Positions 50,327 to 60,031 are shown, counted from the first letter of the stretch. The stretch is DNA of 64,000 nucleotides from Roseomonas aerilata DSM 19363 (GCF_000711725.1 NZ_JONP01000009.1:1-64000); one strand, 5' to 3'. The notes: generated by a model from the letters alone, not told the origin. Made by a program: numbers and translations.

Positions 50327-52474
50327 TCAGCCCGCCTTCGCCTCGCGGCGGCGGCGGGTCAGGATGAACTCGGTGTAGCCGTTCGGCTGCGTCGCGCCCT
50401 CGAAGACGAGGTCACAGGCCGCCTTGAAGGCCACGCCGTTGTAGTCCGGCGCCATCGGCCGATAAGCGGGGTCACCCGCGTTCTGGCCGTCCACCACCTT
50501 CGCCATCCGCCGCATCGTCTCCTCCACCTGGGCGCGGTCCACGATCTCGTGGCGCAGCCAATTGGCGATGTGCTGGGCGGAGATGCGAAGCGTCGCGCGG
50601 TCCTCCATCAGCCCGACATCGTGGATGTCCGGCACCTTGGAGCAGCCGACGCCCTGGTCGATCCAGCGCACGACATAGCCGAGGATGCCCTGGGCGTTGT
50701 TGTCCAGCTCCGACTGGATCTCGTCGGGCGCCCAGTTCGTGTTTTCGGCCAGCGGGATGGTCAGCAGGTCGGAAAGCTTAGCGCGCTTCCCGCCCGCCGC
50801 CAGCTCCGCCTGCCGCGCCGCGACGTCCACCTGGTGGTAGTGCATCGCGTGCAGCGTGGCGGCGGTGGGGGAGGGGACCCAGGCCGTGCTCGCGCCCGCC
50901 CGCGGATGCCCGACCTTCTGCTCGAGCATGGAGGCCATGGCGTCCGGCGCGGCCCACATCCCCTTGCCGATCTGCGCGTGCCCGCGCAGCCCGCAGGCGA
51001 GGCCGACATCGACGTTGTTGTCCTCATAGGCCGCGATCCACGGTGCCTTGCGCATGTCGTTCTTCCGGACGACGGCGCCGGCCTCCATCGAGGTGTGGAT
51101 CTCGTCGCCCGTGCGGTCGAGGAAGCCGGTGTTGATGAAGAACACCCGCTCCTTCGCCATCTCGATGCAGTTGGCGAGGTTGAGCGTCGTGCGCCGCTCC
51201 TCGTCCATGATCCCCATCTTCAGCGTGTTGCGGGGAAGGCCGAGCGCGTCCTCCACCTCGCCAAACAGCGCCACCGCCCAGGCCACCTCGGCCGGCCCGT
51301 GCATCTTCGGCTTCACGATGTAGACGCTGCCAGCCGCGCTGTTCATCCGCTTGCCGCGCAGGTCGTGCAGCGCGATCAGTGACGTGACATAGGCGTCGAG
51401 GATCGTCTCCGCCGTCTCGTGGCCGTCGAGCTTCACCGCATCGGTCATCATGTGATGGCCGACATTGCGGATCAGCATGAGAGAGCGGCCGCGCAGCGTC
51501 AGCTCGCCGCCATCTGGCGCCTTATAGGTGCGGTCGGGGTTGAGGCGCCGCTCCAGCGTCTCGCCGCCCTTCTCGAAGCTGGCGGAGAGGTCGCCGCGCA
51601 TGAGGCCAAGCCAGTTGCGGTAGACGCCAACCTTGTCCTCGGCATCCACGGCCGCGACGGAATCCTCGGCGTCCATGATGGTTGAGAGGGCGGCCTCCAG
51701 CACGAGGTCCGCGACGCCTGCCTTGTCGGTCGCGCCGATCGGGTGGCTACGGTCGATCACGATCTCCAGGTGCAGGCCGTTGCGGGCGAGCAGGATAGCG
51801 GTCGGCTCGTCGGCCGTGCCGTTGTAGCCGCGGAACTGGGCGGGATCGCGGAGCCCCGCGGTGCTGCCGCTGTTGAGCAGGATGCTGAGCTTGCCGGCCT
51901 CCACGCGGTAGGCGGCGGCATCGGCGTGGCTGCCCTCGGCCAGCGGTGCGGCGTCGTCCAGCACGGCGCGGGCGCGGGCGATGACGGCGGCGCCGCGCTT
52001 CTGGTCGAAGCCGCGGGCCTTCGGGCCCTCCTGCGGGATGGCGTCGGTGCCGTAGAGCGCGTCGTAGAGGCTGCCCCAGCGCGCGTTCGCGGCATTCAGC
52101 GCGTAGCGCGCGTTGTTGACGGGCACGACGAGCTGCGGGCCGGCCAGGCGGGCGATCTCGTCGTCCACGTTCCCGGTCGTCACCTCGAAGGGCGCCGGCG
52201 GCTCCACGAGGTAGCCGATGCCGCGCAGGAAGGCCTCGTAGGCCTCCGCGTCCACGGGGCGGGAGGGATTGGCACGGTGCCACTCGTCCAGCCGCTCCTG
52301 CAGGCGGTCCCGGTCGCCGAGAAGGCCGGCGTTCTTCCGGTCCAGGCCCCGCAGCGTGGCCTCCATCGCGGCCCAGAAGGCCCCGGCCTCCACCCCGGTG
52401 CCGGGAAGGGCCTCCTCCTCGATGAAGCGGCGGAGGGCGGGGGCGACCTCCATACCCTGGGCTGTCTCGGACAC
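50327..52474 (-). CDS. glcB: Malate synthase G
   Basis: 715 residues from GTG 52474, preceded by GGAGGA; the frame remains open upstream but is antisense to the next gene. [20 protein letters not shown] contains the catalytic Arg, [14 protein letters not shown] the metal Glu/Asp region, and [20 protein letters not shown] the catalytic Asp; length is right for the G isoform. It condenses glyoxylate with acetyl-CoA to malate. It converges on cysE with a 4-bp gap and is divergent from the gamma-glutamyltranspeptidase gene. Confidence 0.95.
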   Translation of the reverse strand: MSETAQGMEVAPALRRFIEEEALPGTGVEAGAFWAAMEATLRGLDRKNAGLLGDRDRLQERLDEWHRANPSRPVDAEAYEAFLRGIGYLVEPPAPFEVTTGNVDDEIARLAGPQLVVPVNNARYALNAANARWGSLYDALYGTDAIPQEGPKARGFDQKRGAAVIARARAVLDDAAPLAEGSHADAAAYRVEAGKLSILLNSGSTAGLRDPAQFRGYNGTADEPTAILLARNGLHLEIVIDRSHPIGATDKAGVADLVLEAALSTIMDAEDSVAAVDAEDKVGVYRNWLGLMRGDLSASFEKGGETLERRLNPDRTYKAPDGGELTLRGRSLMLIRNVGHHMMTDAVKLDGHETAETILDAYVTSLIALHDLRGKRMNSAAGSVYIVKPKMHGPAEVAWAVALFGEVEDALGLPRNTLKMGIMDEERRTTLNLANCIEMAKERVFFINTGFLDRTGDEIHTSMEAGAVVRKNDMRKAPWIAAYEDNNVDVGLACGLRGHAQIGKGMWAAPDAMASMLEQKVGHPRAGASTAWVPSPTAATLHAMHYHQVDVAARQAELAAGGKRAKLSDLLTIPLAENTNWAPDEIQSELDNNAQGILGYVVRWIDQGVGCSKVPDIHDVGLMEDRATLRISAQHIANWLRHEIVDRAQVEETMRRMAKVVDGQNAGDPAYRPMAPDYNGVAFKAACDLVFEGATQPNGYTEFILTRRRREAKAG

Positions 52475-52608
52475 GCGGCGTCCTCCTGTGGATTGCACTT
52501 GCCAGATAAAGCCCCGCGCCCGGCCCTGCAAACCGGGTGGGGCCGGGGCCTTGCCGCCGCGGCAAGGGGGCGCGACCCTTCCGTCCCGACACACGCCCCA
52601 GGTGACCG

Positions 52609-54204
52609 ATGCCCGACCTTTCCGCCTACCTCCCGCCGCCGCACACAAGCCAGCACTGGGTGCTGACCAAGCCCGCGGCCTCCGGTAGCGGCGGCGTGGT
52701 CGTCTCTCAGTCCCGCGCGGCGGCGGAAGCGGGGGTGGCGGTGCTGGAGGCCGGCGGCAACGCGGCGGACGCGGCGGTGGCCGCGGCCTTCGCACTCGCG
52801 GCGGTGGAGCCCTGGAACAGCGGGCTCGGCGGCATCGGCTTCGCGATCGTCCACAGGCCTGGCTCGGCGCCGCAGGTGGTGGATTTCGGCCCGGTGGCCT
52901 CGGCGCGCGTCGATCCCTCGGCCTATCCGCTGACGGGCAGGTGGAAGCAGGACCTCTTCGCCTGGCCGGAGGTGGTGGGGGACGTGAACATCCACGGCCC
53001 GCTCTCCTTCGTCATTCCCTCCTCGGTCGCCGGCTACGACCTGCTGCGGGAGCGCTTCGGCACGGGGATGGGGCTCGACCGCCTGCTCGGCCCGGCCATC
53101 GCCCTCGCGCAGCGCGGCCTGCCGCAGGACTGGTTCACCCTGCTGAAGGTCTCCTCATCCGCCCGCGTGCTGCGGCTCTATGAGGAGAGCGCGCGCATCT
53201 ACCTGCCGGACGGCCTGCCGCCCAACCCTCCTTACCAGGGGGAGCCCGGCTTCTTCCCGCTCGGCCGCCTCGCCGAGACGCTGGTGCGGCTGCGCGACCG
53301 TGGGCTGCGCGACTTCTACGAGGGGGTAATTGCGGCGGATCTCGCGGCGGATATCGCTGCCCTTGGCGGGGTGGTCGATGCGGCCGATCTCGCGGGCTGC
53401 CGCGCCGCGGTGCGCACCTCGACCCCGATCGACTGGCGCGGCACCCACACGCTCCACACCGCGGGCGGACTGACCGCCGCACCGACCATGGCAGCCGTGG
53501 TCGCGGAGATGAACCACCTGCCAGTGGGCGACGAGCCCCGGGCGGACTGGTTCCGTGGCTTCGCGCGCGCCATGCGTGGCGCCTATGCGGAGCGCCTCGC
53601 GGGCCTCGGCGCCGCGAAGGAGACGGCGGAGACCTGCACCACCCACCTGACGGTGACGGACGGAGAGGGGATGATGGTCTCGGTCACCACCACGCTCCTC
53701 TCCTCCATGGGCAGCCGCGTGGTGCTGCCGAGGACGGGCGTGCTGATGAACAACGGCATGATGTGGTTCGACCCGCAGCCTGGCAGCGCCAACGCCATCC
53801 GCCCGGGCGCGCGCCCGCTCTGCAACATGAGCCCCGTGACCGTCAGCCCCGCCGGCGAGGAGACGAACCCGGTGTTGGCGACCGGCGCCTCCGGCGGGCG
53901 GCGCATCCTGGCGAGCGTGCTGCAGATGCTCGCCTTCACGCTCGACTTCGGCATGGAGCCGGAGAGGGCCGCGCATATGCCGCGCATCGACGTTTCCGGG
54001 CCCGACGGAGTTACCGCGGACCGGCGCCTGCCGACCGAGGTGCTCGGTGTCCTGGCCGAGGATGGGCCGCTGGAGGTGGTGGAGCACGCGGTGCTGCCCG
54101 TGAACTTCGCCTGCCCGAATCTCATCCTGCGGAAGGGGAATGCGGCGACCGGGATCAGCGACGTCATGTCGCCGTGGTCGGCGGCGTTGGCGGCGAGACC
54201 ATAG
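52609..54204 (+). CDS. Gamma-glutamyltranspeptidase-family protein
   Basis: 531 residues, Ntn-hydrolase precursor without a clear signal peptide. [20 protein letters not shown] and [20 protein letters not shown] match the GGT large-subunit start. The processing Thr begins [20 protein letters not shown]; self-cleavage before it would give large and small chains. [14 protein letters not shown] and FACPNLI lie in the small chain. Close relatives include cephalosporin acylase-like and glutathione hydrolases. It may release glutamate from gamma-glutamyl compounds. Cytoplasmic if the start is right. Confidence 0.87.
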   Translation: MPDLSAYLPPPHTSQHWVLTKPAASGSGGVVVSQSRAAAEAGVAVLEAGGNAADAAVAAAFALAAVEPWNSGLGGIGFAIVHRPGSAPQVVDFGPVASARVDPSAYPLTGRWKQDLFAWPEVVGDVNIHGPLSFVIPSSVAGYDLLRERFGTGMGLDRLLGPAIALAQRGLPQDWFTLLKVSSSARVLRLYEESARIYLPDGLPPNPPYQGEPGFFPLGRLAETLVRLRDRGLRDFYEGVIAADLAADIAALGGVVDAADLAGCRAAVRTSTPIDWRGTHTLHTAGGLTAAPTMAAVVAEMNHLPVGDEPRADWFRGFARAMRGAYAERLAGLGAAKETAETCTTHLTVTDGEGMMVSVTTTLLSSMGSRVVLPRTGVLMNNGMMWFDPQPGSANAIRPGARPLCNMSPVTVSPAGEETNPVLATGASGGRRILASVLQMLAFTLDFGMEPERAAHMPRIDVSGPDGVTADRRLPTEVLGVLAEDGPLEVVEHAVLPVNFACPNLILRKGNAATGISDVMSPWSAALAARP

Positions 54205-54304
54205 AACCTGAATGTTGCTTCATCGGCACAAAAGTCACACCGGGCAGGGTTGATCTGGTCCGCAGCGCGACTCCATAGGCAGTTCGTCCGAATGCGTTAC
54301 ATTG

Positions 54305-54332
54305 CCTCTGCCGGAACGATTGCCGGCAGAGG
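54305..54332 (+). promoter_or_regulatory. Hairpin covering the ribosome-binding site of the lipoprotein operon
   Basis: CCTCTGCCGG (54305-54314) pairs perfectly with CCGGCAGAGG (54323-54332) around an 8-base loop. The right arm overlaps the GAGGGG that should serve as Shine-Dalgarno for ATG 54340. Such a stem would limit translation until opened. It is unusual in this window, where most genes have unstructured short leaders. Confidence 0.55.
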
Positions 54333-54339
54333 GGTGGCG

Positions 54340-54906
54340 ATGATTTTCGGACGGTTTCGTGGGGGCAGGCGCATCATCGCGCCCGTCGTGGCCGCAGCAC
54401 TGCTCGCGGGCTGCGTCAATCACAACGAGATTGCGATGCGGGTCGGGGCACCTCCGGCTGAGGCCGTGCAGCTTCGCGAGGTGCAGACGGCGCGCTTCGA
54501 AACGCCGGACGAGATGCTTCTCCTGACCGAGGCGACGCAGGTTCTTCAGGACCTCGGCTTCGGAGTTGCGGAGAGCGCGCCGCAGATGGGAGTCCTGACC
54601 GGTTATAAGACGCGTGACGCTGTAGAGGCTGGGCAGGTCGCGGCGCAGATCGCCCTAACTGTCGTTGCGGCGGCCTTCCTCGTGGCCTACGCGCCCACCT
54701 GGGACCAGAACCAGGTGATCCGGGTCACCCTTACCTCCCAGCCTGTGCCACAGAACCGCCAGACGGTGCTGCGGGCCTCCTTCGAGCGCCTCGTGGCCAA
54801 CAACAGGGGCGAGGTTCGCGTCGAGCCGCTGCTGCAACCCGAGATGCACCAGGAGTTCTTCACCATGCTCCGAAACGGAATGGCTATCCGGGGAGGACGC
54901 ACATGA
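54340..54906 (+). CDS. Predicted lipoprotein, paralogue 1 of tandem family
   Basis: 188 residues from ATG 54340 (upstream in-frame ATGs lie before the start-site hairpin). Signal peptide with lipobox LLAGC. The mature part carries the pattern shared by four neighbours: LREVQTARFETPDE, ATQVLQDLGFGVAESAPQMG and VLTGYKTRDAVEAGQVAAQI, followed by a hydrophobic stretch (LTVVAAAFLVAYAP). The C-terminal part is VRLASFER-like, VLRASFERLVANNRGEV. No known domain was recognised. First gene of a five-gene operon; its stop overlaps the next start (ATGA). It should be anchored in the outer or inner membrane facing the periplasm. Confidence 0.8.
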   Translation: MIFGRFRGGRRIIAPVVAAALLAGCVNHNEIAMRVGAPPAEAVQLREVQTARFETPDEMLLLTEATQVLQDLGFGVAESAPQMGVLTGYKTRDAVEAGQVAAQIALTVVAAAFLVAYAPTWDQNQVIRVTLTSQPVPQNRQTVLRASFERLVANNRGEVRVEPLLQPEMHQEFFTMLRNGMAIRGGRT

Positions 54907-55415
54907 CCCTTCGCTATATCGTCCTTCTCCCACCCTTGTTGCTCGGCGCCTGTGCCGGGCAGCCGGAGAGGCGCTTTCAGGCCAGCGACAAGAGTGCAGT
55001 CGAAATGCGCGCGATGCAGGCGCGCGTCATAGAAGGCGACGCGCCGACGGTCACGCGCGGGGTCGTCGCCACCTTGCAGGACCTTGGCTACCGGATCAAC
55101 AAGGCTGAGCCTGCGGCAGGCAGCATCACCGCGACGAAGCTGGAGCGCCTGCGCCTGACTACAGTGGTCCGCCCGGTGAGCAACAACCAGGCGGCCGTGC
55201 GGGCGAATGCGGTCGTCCTCCTGCCTCAGGTGGAGAACCAGGTGGACGATCCTCGATTCTATCAGGAAAATTTCTTCGCCCCCCTATCGGCCACCCTGGG
55301 GCGCGAGGCTTTCGCTGCCTCGGCCGAAACCCTGGTCCCAGAGGCGGCTCGGCCCCAGGTCATCTCCGATCTGCCGGGTTCCGGCAGTACAGCGAGCCAG
55401 GAAGCGCGGCGGTGA
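54903..55415 (+). CDS. Predicted lipoprotein, paralogue 2 of tandem family
   Basis: 170 residues, ATGA overlap with paralogue 1. Lipobox LLGAC. It keeps the family core (MQARVIEGDAPTVTRGVVAT, LQDLGYRINKAEPAAGSITA, TKLERL) but lacks the central hydrophobic segment of paralogues 1 and 3. RLTTVVRPVSNNQAAVRANA matches the LTVTVRP strand of paralogue 4. The C-terminal tail is longer and Ser/Ala-rich. Function unknown; the shared core suggests a common small alpha/beta fold. Confidence 0.8.
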   Translation: MTLRYIVLLPPLLLGACAGQPERRFQASDKSAVEMRAMQARVIEGDAPTVTRGVVATLQDLGYRINKAEPAAGSITATKLERLRLTTVVRPVSNNQAAVRANAVVLLPQVENQVDDPRFYQENFFAPLSATLGREAFAASAETLVPEAARPQVISDLPGSGSTASQEARR

Positions 55416-55825
55416 GGACGATGAGGTTTTCCCTCCTCTTGGCTGCCGGGTTGTTGGCTGGCTGCGCAACGGCCGGCGACCATGCCGCGCAAGTCGGGGC
55501 CGGCGGAGTCAGCAATGACCGCCTCGCCCTCGGTACGGTTCAGCGCGAGATCCGGGTTGGCATGACGACCGCGGAAGTGGTGGCGGTGCTCGGCGCACCG
55601 AACATGGTGACCACCGACGAGCAGCGGCGGGAGAACTGGGTATACGACCGGGTCTCCAGCGAAACCGTCTATTCCTCAGGCGCGGCTGGCGCGAACGTGC
55701 TCCTGCTCGGAGCCGTCGCCTCGTCCGGTGCCACGCGCCGTTCCCAGCGAACCTTGACCATCATCATCCGCTACGATGGAGTCGGGCGCGTGCGGGATTT
55801 CTCCTATCGCTCGAGCAGCTTCTGA
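55412..55825 (+). CDS. BamE/SmpA-like lipoprotein in the tandem operon
   Basis: 137 residues, GTG at 55412 overlapping the previous stop; ATG 55421 is an alternative with GAGG before it. Lipobox LLAGC. LGTVQREIRVGMTTAEVVAV then LGAPNMVTTDEQRRENWVYD is the SmpA/OmlA (BamE) fold signature: R-x-x-V-x-x-G-M-x-x-x-E-V-x-x-x-L-G-x-P. It differs from the other four products of the operon. A glycine/alanine-rich segment (YSSGAAGANVLLLGAVASSG) is inserted before the last strands. BamE-like proteins often interact with outer-membrane assembly, but a role here is not shown. Confidence 0.82.
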   Translation: MRTMRFSLLLAAGLLAGCATAGDHAAQVGAGGVSNDRLALGTVQREIRVGMTTAEVVAVLGAPNMVTTDEQRRENWVYDRVSSETVYSSGAAGANVLLLGAVASSGATRRSQRTLTIIIRYDGVGRVRDFSYRSSSF

Positions 55826-55833
55826 GCTCAGTC

Positions 55834-56391
55834 GTGCATCGGCGCAGCCTCATCCGGTCGGGCGCCTTCGGATGCCTGGCCCTCCTTCCTGCCTGTCAGA
55901 ACAGGGAGGAGATCCATGCCAACGCGCTCACGCCGGCATCCTCAGTGGTGTCGCAGCGCGTCATGCAGACCCGCCGCTTCGATACACGAAATGATACGCT
56001 GCTGCTGCAGGCCGCCGTCGGCGTGCTTCAGGATCTGGGCTTCGTCATCGAGGAGAGCCGTGCGCAGGCTGGCCTCGTGACCGGAACCAAAATGCGCGAC
56101 GCGACGGAGGCCGGGCAGGTTGCCGGGCAGTTGCTCCTTGTCCTGCTCGCGGCCGCGGCCCGCACACAGCACCGCGTCGTCATGGACCGTGACCAGACCA
56201 TCCGCGCACAGGTGGTGGTGAGGGCCGCGCCCGATCGCTCCGGCATGCTCGCCCGCGCGACCTTTCAGCGCGTCGTCCGAAACACCGACGGACAAGTCAG
56301 TAGGTTGGAGACGATCGAGGACACAGAGCTGTACCAGGGTTTTTTTGATCAACTCGCGCAATCGAGCTTCCTGACCTCCCATGAGATCTAG
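55834..56391 (+). CDS. Predicted lipoprotein, paralogue 3 of tandem family
   Basis: 185 residues, GTG start 8 bp after the BamE-like stop. Lipobox LLPAC. It is the closest relative of paralogue 1: MQTRRFDTRNDTLLLQAAVG, VLQDLGFVIEESRAQAGLVT, GTKMRDATEAGQVAGQLLLV. A hydrophobic segment (LLLVLLAAAA) stands in the same place as in paralogue 1, and MLARATFQRVVRNTDGQVSR matches its VLRASFERLVANNRGEVRV. Overlaps the next gene by 11 bp. Function unknown. Confidence 0.8.
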   Translation: MHRRSLIRSGAFGCLALLPACQNREEIHANALTPASSVVSQRVMQTRRFDTRNDTLLLQAAVGVLQDLGFVIEESRAQAGLVTGTKMRDATEAGQVAGQLLLVLLAAAARTQHRVVMDRDQTIRAQVVVRAAPDRSGMLARATFQRVVRNTDGQVSRLETIEDTELYQGFFDQLAQSSFLTSHEI

Positions 56392-56803
56392 CCTTCCATT
56401 CCTCCTGCTCTCGGTCGGCATCGCGCTTCCCGGGTGCCAGATGGACAGCCGGCAACAGGTGTTGGCCACCGCGAACACCCAGGTGGCACAACGTGCGATC
56501 TCCACCCGCACCTTCGACACGCAAGACCGATCCGCTGTGTTCCGCGGCATCATCGCCACCTTCCAGGATCTCGGCTTCATCGTGGACCGGGCCGATGACG
56601 TTCTCGGAACGATCAGCGGAACTCAGTTTGCGAACGGCATCGTGCGCCTGACAGTGACGGTGCGGCCCATCTCCGGTCAGCGGGTGCTCGTGCGCGCCTC
56701 CGGACAGCACAACCTCGATGCGCTGACGGATCCTGTTCCCTTCCAGCGCTTCTTCGACGCCCTGTCCCAGGCTCTGTTCCTCACGGCCAACCAGATCGAG
56801 TAG
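56381..56803 (+). CDS. Predicted lipoprotein, paralogue 4 of tandem family
   Basis: 140 residues, overlapping paralogue 3 by 11 bp. Lipobox ALPGC. The shortest family member: RAISTRTFDTQDRSAVFRGI, IATFQDLGFIVDRADDVLGT, ISGTQFANGIVRLTVTVRPI. Like paralogue 2 it lacks the hydrophobic middle. The end, PFQRFFDALSQALFLTANQI, parallels ELYQGFFDQLAQSSFLTSHE of paralogue 3. Last gene of the operon; the Bug gene begins 78 bp later. Function unknown. Confidence 0.8.
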   Translation: MRSSLPFLLLSVGIALPGCQMDSRQQVLATANTQVAQRAISTRTFDTQDRSAVFRGIIATFQDLGFIVDRADDVLGTISGTQFANGIVRLTVTVRPISGQRVLVRASGQHNLDALTDPVPFQRFFDALSQALFLTANQIE

Positions 56804-56881
56804 CAAGGCTCCGAAACGGCACGCGGGTTGCTTGCCTGTAATTCGAAGGGGCCGACGGCGCCCCAGGATGCAGGACTTGCC

Positions 56882-57856
56882 ATGATACGCCGCCGCTCTC
56901 TTCTCATCGCCGGGGCCTCTGGCCTTGCGCTTCCTGCACTCGCGCAATCCGCTTGGCGCCCGCGCCAGCCGATCCGCCTCATCGCCACCTTCCCGCCGGG
57001 CGGCCTGGCAGATGTCGTGGCCCGCCTCGTCGCCCCCAGCATCGGCGCCGCGCTGGGCGGGACGGTCGTGGTGGAGAACCGCCCCGGCGCCGGTGGCACG
57101 ATCGGCGCCGACGCCGCGGCCAAGTCCGCGCCTGACGGGCAAACGCTGGTCATCAGCCATGCCTCGCCGAACGGCATCGCGCCCGGCATCTACCCAAGCC
57201 TGCCTTACGATCCGGTGAATGATTTCACTCATATCGCCATGCTCTGCGACACGGCGAACGTGCTGATGGTCAACAAGGGATCGCCTACCCCGACTCTCAC
57301 CACCTTCCTCGAGAAGGCGCGGGGCCCCGGTGCCCGCTACGGCTCCTCCGGCATCGGCTCCATCACCCACCTCATGGGCGAGGTGCTGGCGCGCGAGGCG
57401 CGGGCGCCGAAGCTCGACCACGTGCCCTACCGGGGCAGCGCGCCGGCGATGCAGGACCTGTTCGCCGGCCATATCGAGAGCGTCTTCGACCCGCTGACCA
57501 CGAATGTCGCGATGATCCGCGACGGAAGCGTGACGGCGCTCGCCGTCTCCTCCGCCGCGCGGGTGGCGGCGGTGCCGGAGGTTCCGACCTTCGCAGAACT
57601 CGGCCTGCCCGCCCTGACGGCCACCACCTGGATCGGCATCTCCGGTCCCAAGGGACTGCCGCCGGCCGTTGCGGAGGCGGTGCAGGCGGCCGTCCTCACC
57701 ACCGTCGGCCAGCCGGAGATCGTGGCGAAGATGGCCGACCTCGCCTCCTACACCCCCACGACGCCGCTTACGGGCGCGGCTTATACGGCGATGATCGCGA
57801 AGTTCGCCGCGGACTGGACGGCCGTGGCCCGGGGGGCGGGGATCACCGTTTCCTGA
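56882..57856 (+). CDS. Bug/TctC-type tripartite tricarboxylate transporter binding protein
   Basis: 324 residues from ATG 56882, selected for its signal peptide (MIRRRSLLIAGASGLALPAL, cleaved after ALAQS). Bug motifs: QPIRLIATFPPGGLADVVAR, ENRPGAGGTIGADAAAKSAP, DHVPYRGSAPAMQDLFAGHI. The binding loop reads PPGGLAD. A GOLPH3-like gene follows after 31 bp. No permease genes are nearby. Ligand unknown. Confidence 0.92.
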   Translation: MIRRRSLLIAGASGLALPALAQSAWRPRQPIRLIATFPPGGLADVVARLVAPSIGAALGGTVVVENRPGAGGTIGADAAAKSAPDGQTLVISHASPNGIAPGIYPSLPYDPVNDFTHIAMLCDTANVLMVNKGSPTPTLTTFLEKARGPGARYGSSGIGSITHLMGEVLAREARAPKLDHVPYRGSAPAMQDLFAGHIESVFDPLTTNVAMIRDGSVTALAVSSAARVAAVPEVPTFAELGLPALTATTWIGISGPKGLPPAVAEAVQAAVLTTVGQPEIVAKMADLASYTPTTPLTGAAYTAMIAKFAADWTAVARGAGITVS

Positions 57857-57887
57857 TCCCCGGCCGGGGGCGGTATGCTCCCGCGCG

Positions 57888-58529
57888 ATGAGCGCCGCGG
57901 TCAGCATCCCCGAGGAAGTCCTCCTCCTCTGCCTCGACGACGAGACGGGGCGGCCGGTGGACCTGCCTGCGGCCGCGATGGACCTCTCCCTCGCGGGCGC
58001 GGTGCTGATGGAGCTGGCGCTCGCCGGGCGGCTGGACAGCGACCTCGACCGCGTCTTCGTCGCCAATCCCGCCCCGCTGGGCGATGCCCTGCTGGACCCC
58101 GTGCTGGCCCGCATCGCCGCGCGCCCGACGCCGCAGGACAGCGGGCAATGGATGGCGGAGCTCGCGGGCGGGGCCGCCGCCCTCCGAACCGCGCTGCTGA
58201 ACCGGCTCGTCGCCCGGGGCGCCCTGCGGCGGGTGGAGGCGCGGCGCCTTCTCTTCCTGCGCGACATCCGGCACCCGAAGGCCGACCGCGCTCATTCCGA
58301 GGCCGCGCGGGCAAGGCTGCGCGCCGTGCTGCTGGAGGGCGATATCCCGGAGGCGCGGGACAGCCTCATGGTCGGCCTCTGCCGCGCGACGGGCCTCGTT
58401 GCCCTGCTGCTGTCGGACGAGGAGGCCGCCCGCGCCGCCCCCCGCATCGCCGCCGTCGCCGGGCTGGAGGAGATGGGCCGCTCCCTCGTGGCCGCGACGC
58501 GGGACCGCATGGCGAGCCAGGGACACTGA
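57888..58529 (+). CDS. GOLPH3/VPS74-like (GPP34 family) protein
   Basis: 213 residues. The opening SIPEEVLLLCLDDETGRPVD is the GPP34 signature, and LSLAGAVLMELALAGRLDSD continues the first helices. LLNRLVARGALRRVEARRLL and RARLRAVLLEGDIPEARDSL match the later helical repeats. Eukaryotic GOLPH3 binds PI4P and Golgi enzymes; bacterial members have no established role, though they occur often in actinobacteria and some proteobacteria. Cytoplasmic, no signal peptide. Confidence 0.8.
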   Translation: MSAAVSIPEEVLLLCLDDETGRPVDLPAAAMDLSLAGAVLMELALAGRLDSDLDRVFVANPAPLGDALLDPVLARIAARPTPQDSGQWMAELAGGAAALRTALLNRLVARGALRRVEARRLLFLRDIRHPKADRAHSEAARARLRAVLLEGDIPEARDSLMVGLCRATGLVALLLSDEEAARAAPRIAAVAGLEEMGRSLVAATRDRMASQGH

Positions 58530-58614
58530 CCGAGCCAGGCTTTCGCCACGCCCCCCGCTTTCGTCGCGCTCCCTGCGGGTCCATCCTGCCACCAGGATCT
58601 TCTCAGGGTAACGA

Positions 58615-60012
58615 ATGACCGCCACCGATCCCGCGCTGATGAGCGCGGAAACGCTGCTCGCCCTCTACGCCCGCCGCGCCCTCAGCCCCGTGGAGGCGCT
58701 GAAGGCGGTGATGGAGCGGGTGGCCCGGCACAACCCCGCCATCAACGCCTTCGCCACCATGAACCCCCAGGCCCTGCGGCAGGCCGGGGAGAGCGAGGCG
58801 CGCTGGGCTGCCGGCCGCCCGATGGGCGTGCTGGACGGCGTGCCCTGCACGGTGAAGGACCTGCTGAACATGGTGGGCCTGCCCACCCGCCGCGGCAGCC
58901 GCACCACCGACCCCCGCCCGCAGACCGAGGACGCGCCGGCGGTGACAGGCCTGAAGGCATCCGGCGCCGTCATCGTTGGCAAGACCACCACCACCGAGTT
59001 CGGCTGGAAGACCCCCGGCGACTGCCCGCTGCACGGCATCACCCGCAATCCCTGGGACTTCAAGCGCACCACCGGCGGCTCCTCCTCCGGCGCCGGGGCC
59101 GCGGCGGCGGCAGCCTTCGGGCCGCTGCATATCGGCACGGATGCGGGGGGCTCAATCCGCATCCCCGCCGCCTATTGCGGCATCGTCGGCATGAAGCCGA
59201 GCTACGGGCGCGTGCCGCAATGGCCGCACGGCGCCTTCTCCGCCGTTGCCTGCGCGGGGCCGATGGCGCGGGGCGTGCGCGACGCCGCGCTGATGCTGAA
59301 CGCCATCGCCCGCGCCGATGTCCGCGACCCCCTCTGCCTGCCTGACGAACCCCGCGAGTGGCGCGCCGGCATTGAGGACGGCGTGCGGGGCATGCGGATC
59401 GCCCTCGTCCGCCGCTGGGGCTACGAGCCGCCGCTGGACGCGGATGGGGAAGCCGCGCTCGCCCGCGCCGCCGACATCCTCCGCGCCGAGGGCGCGCTGG
59501 TGGAGGAGGCGGACCCCGAGCTGCCGGACACCCGCCAGATCTTCGGCCGCGTCTGGGGCGTGGCGCTGGCCAAGCTCGTGGCCAGCACGCCCGACGGTAA
59601 GCGCGGCGACCTCGACGATGGCCTGGACGAGGTGGCGCGACGCGAGGGCGGCCTCCCCGCCATCGACTTCCTGACCGCCGACGCGCTGCGGGTGGAGGCG
59701 GCGCACGCCATGGGCCTCTTCCATCTCCGATACGACCTCATCCTCACGGCCGCCACCCCGACCGCCGCCTTCGCGGCCGACCAGCCCACGCTGAAGCCGA
59801 CCGAGGCGCTGTGGCGGGACTGGGCGCCCTGGACCTTCGCGCAGAACCTGACGCGCCAGCCCGCCATCGCCCTGCCGGCCGGGCTGGACGAGGAGGGGAT
59901 GCCGCGCGCCGTGCAAATCGTGGCGGCGCAGGGCAGGGACGACCTCTGCCTGCGCGGCGCCCGCGCGCTGGAACGGGCGCTGGCGATGCCTGAGGCGAAT
60001 CCCGTCGGCTGA
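58615..60012 (+). CDS. Amidase (amidase signature family)
   Basis: 465 residues. The Ser-cisSer-Lys triad is visible: Lys in GVPCTVKDLLNMVGLPT, cis-Ser in FKRTTGGSSSGAGAAAAAAF and nucleophile Ser in GTDAGGSIRIPAAYCGIVG. MKPSYGRVP follows as in the family. It hydrolyses an amide to acid and ammonia; relatives include glutamyl-tRNA amidotransferase A, but here there is no GatB/C nearby, so it is catabolic. The cupin gene begins 19 bp later. Confidence 0.92.
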   Translation: MTATDPALMSAETLLALYARRALSPVEALKAVMERVARHNPAINAFATMNPQALRQAGESEARWAAGRPMGVLDGVPCTVKDLLNMVGLPTRRGSRTTDPRPQTEDAPAVTGLKASGAVIVGKTTTTEFGWKTPGDCPLHGITRNPWDFKRTTGGSSSGAGAAAAAAFGPLHIGTDAGGSIRIPAAYCGIVGMKPSYGRVPQWPHGAFSAVACAGPMARGVRDAALMLNAIARADVRDPLCLPDEPREWRAGIEDGVRGMRIALVRRWGYEPPLDADGEAALARAADILRAEGALVEEADPELPDTRQIFGRVWGVALAKLVASTPDGKRGDLDDGLDEVARREGGLPAIDFLTADALRVEAAHAMGLFHLRYDLILTAATPTAAFAADQPTLKPTEALWRDWAPWTFAQNLTRQPAIALPAGLDEEGMPRAVQIVAAQGRDDLCLRGARALERALAMPEANPVG

Positions 60013-60031
60013 CCACCCTGAGGAGAGAGCG

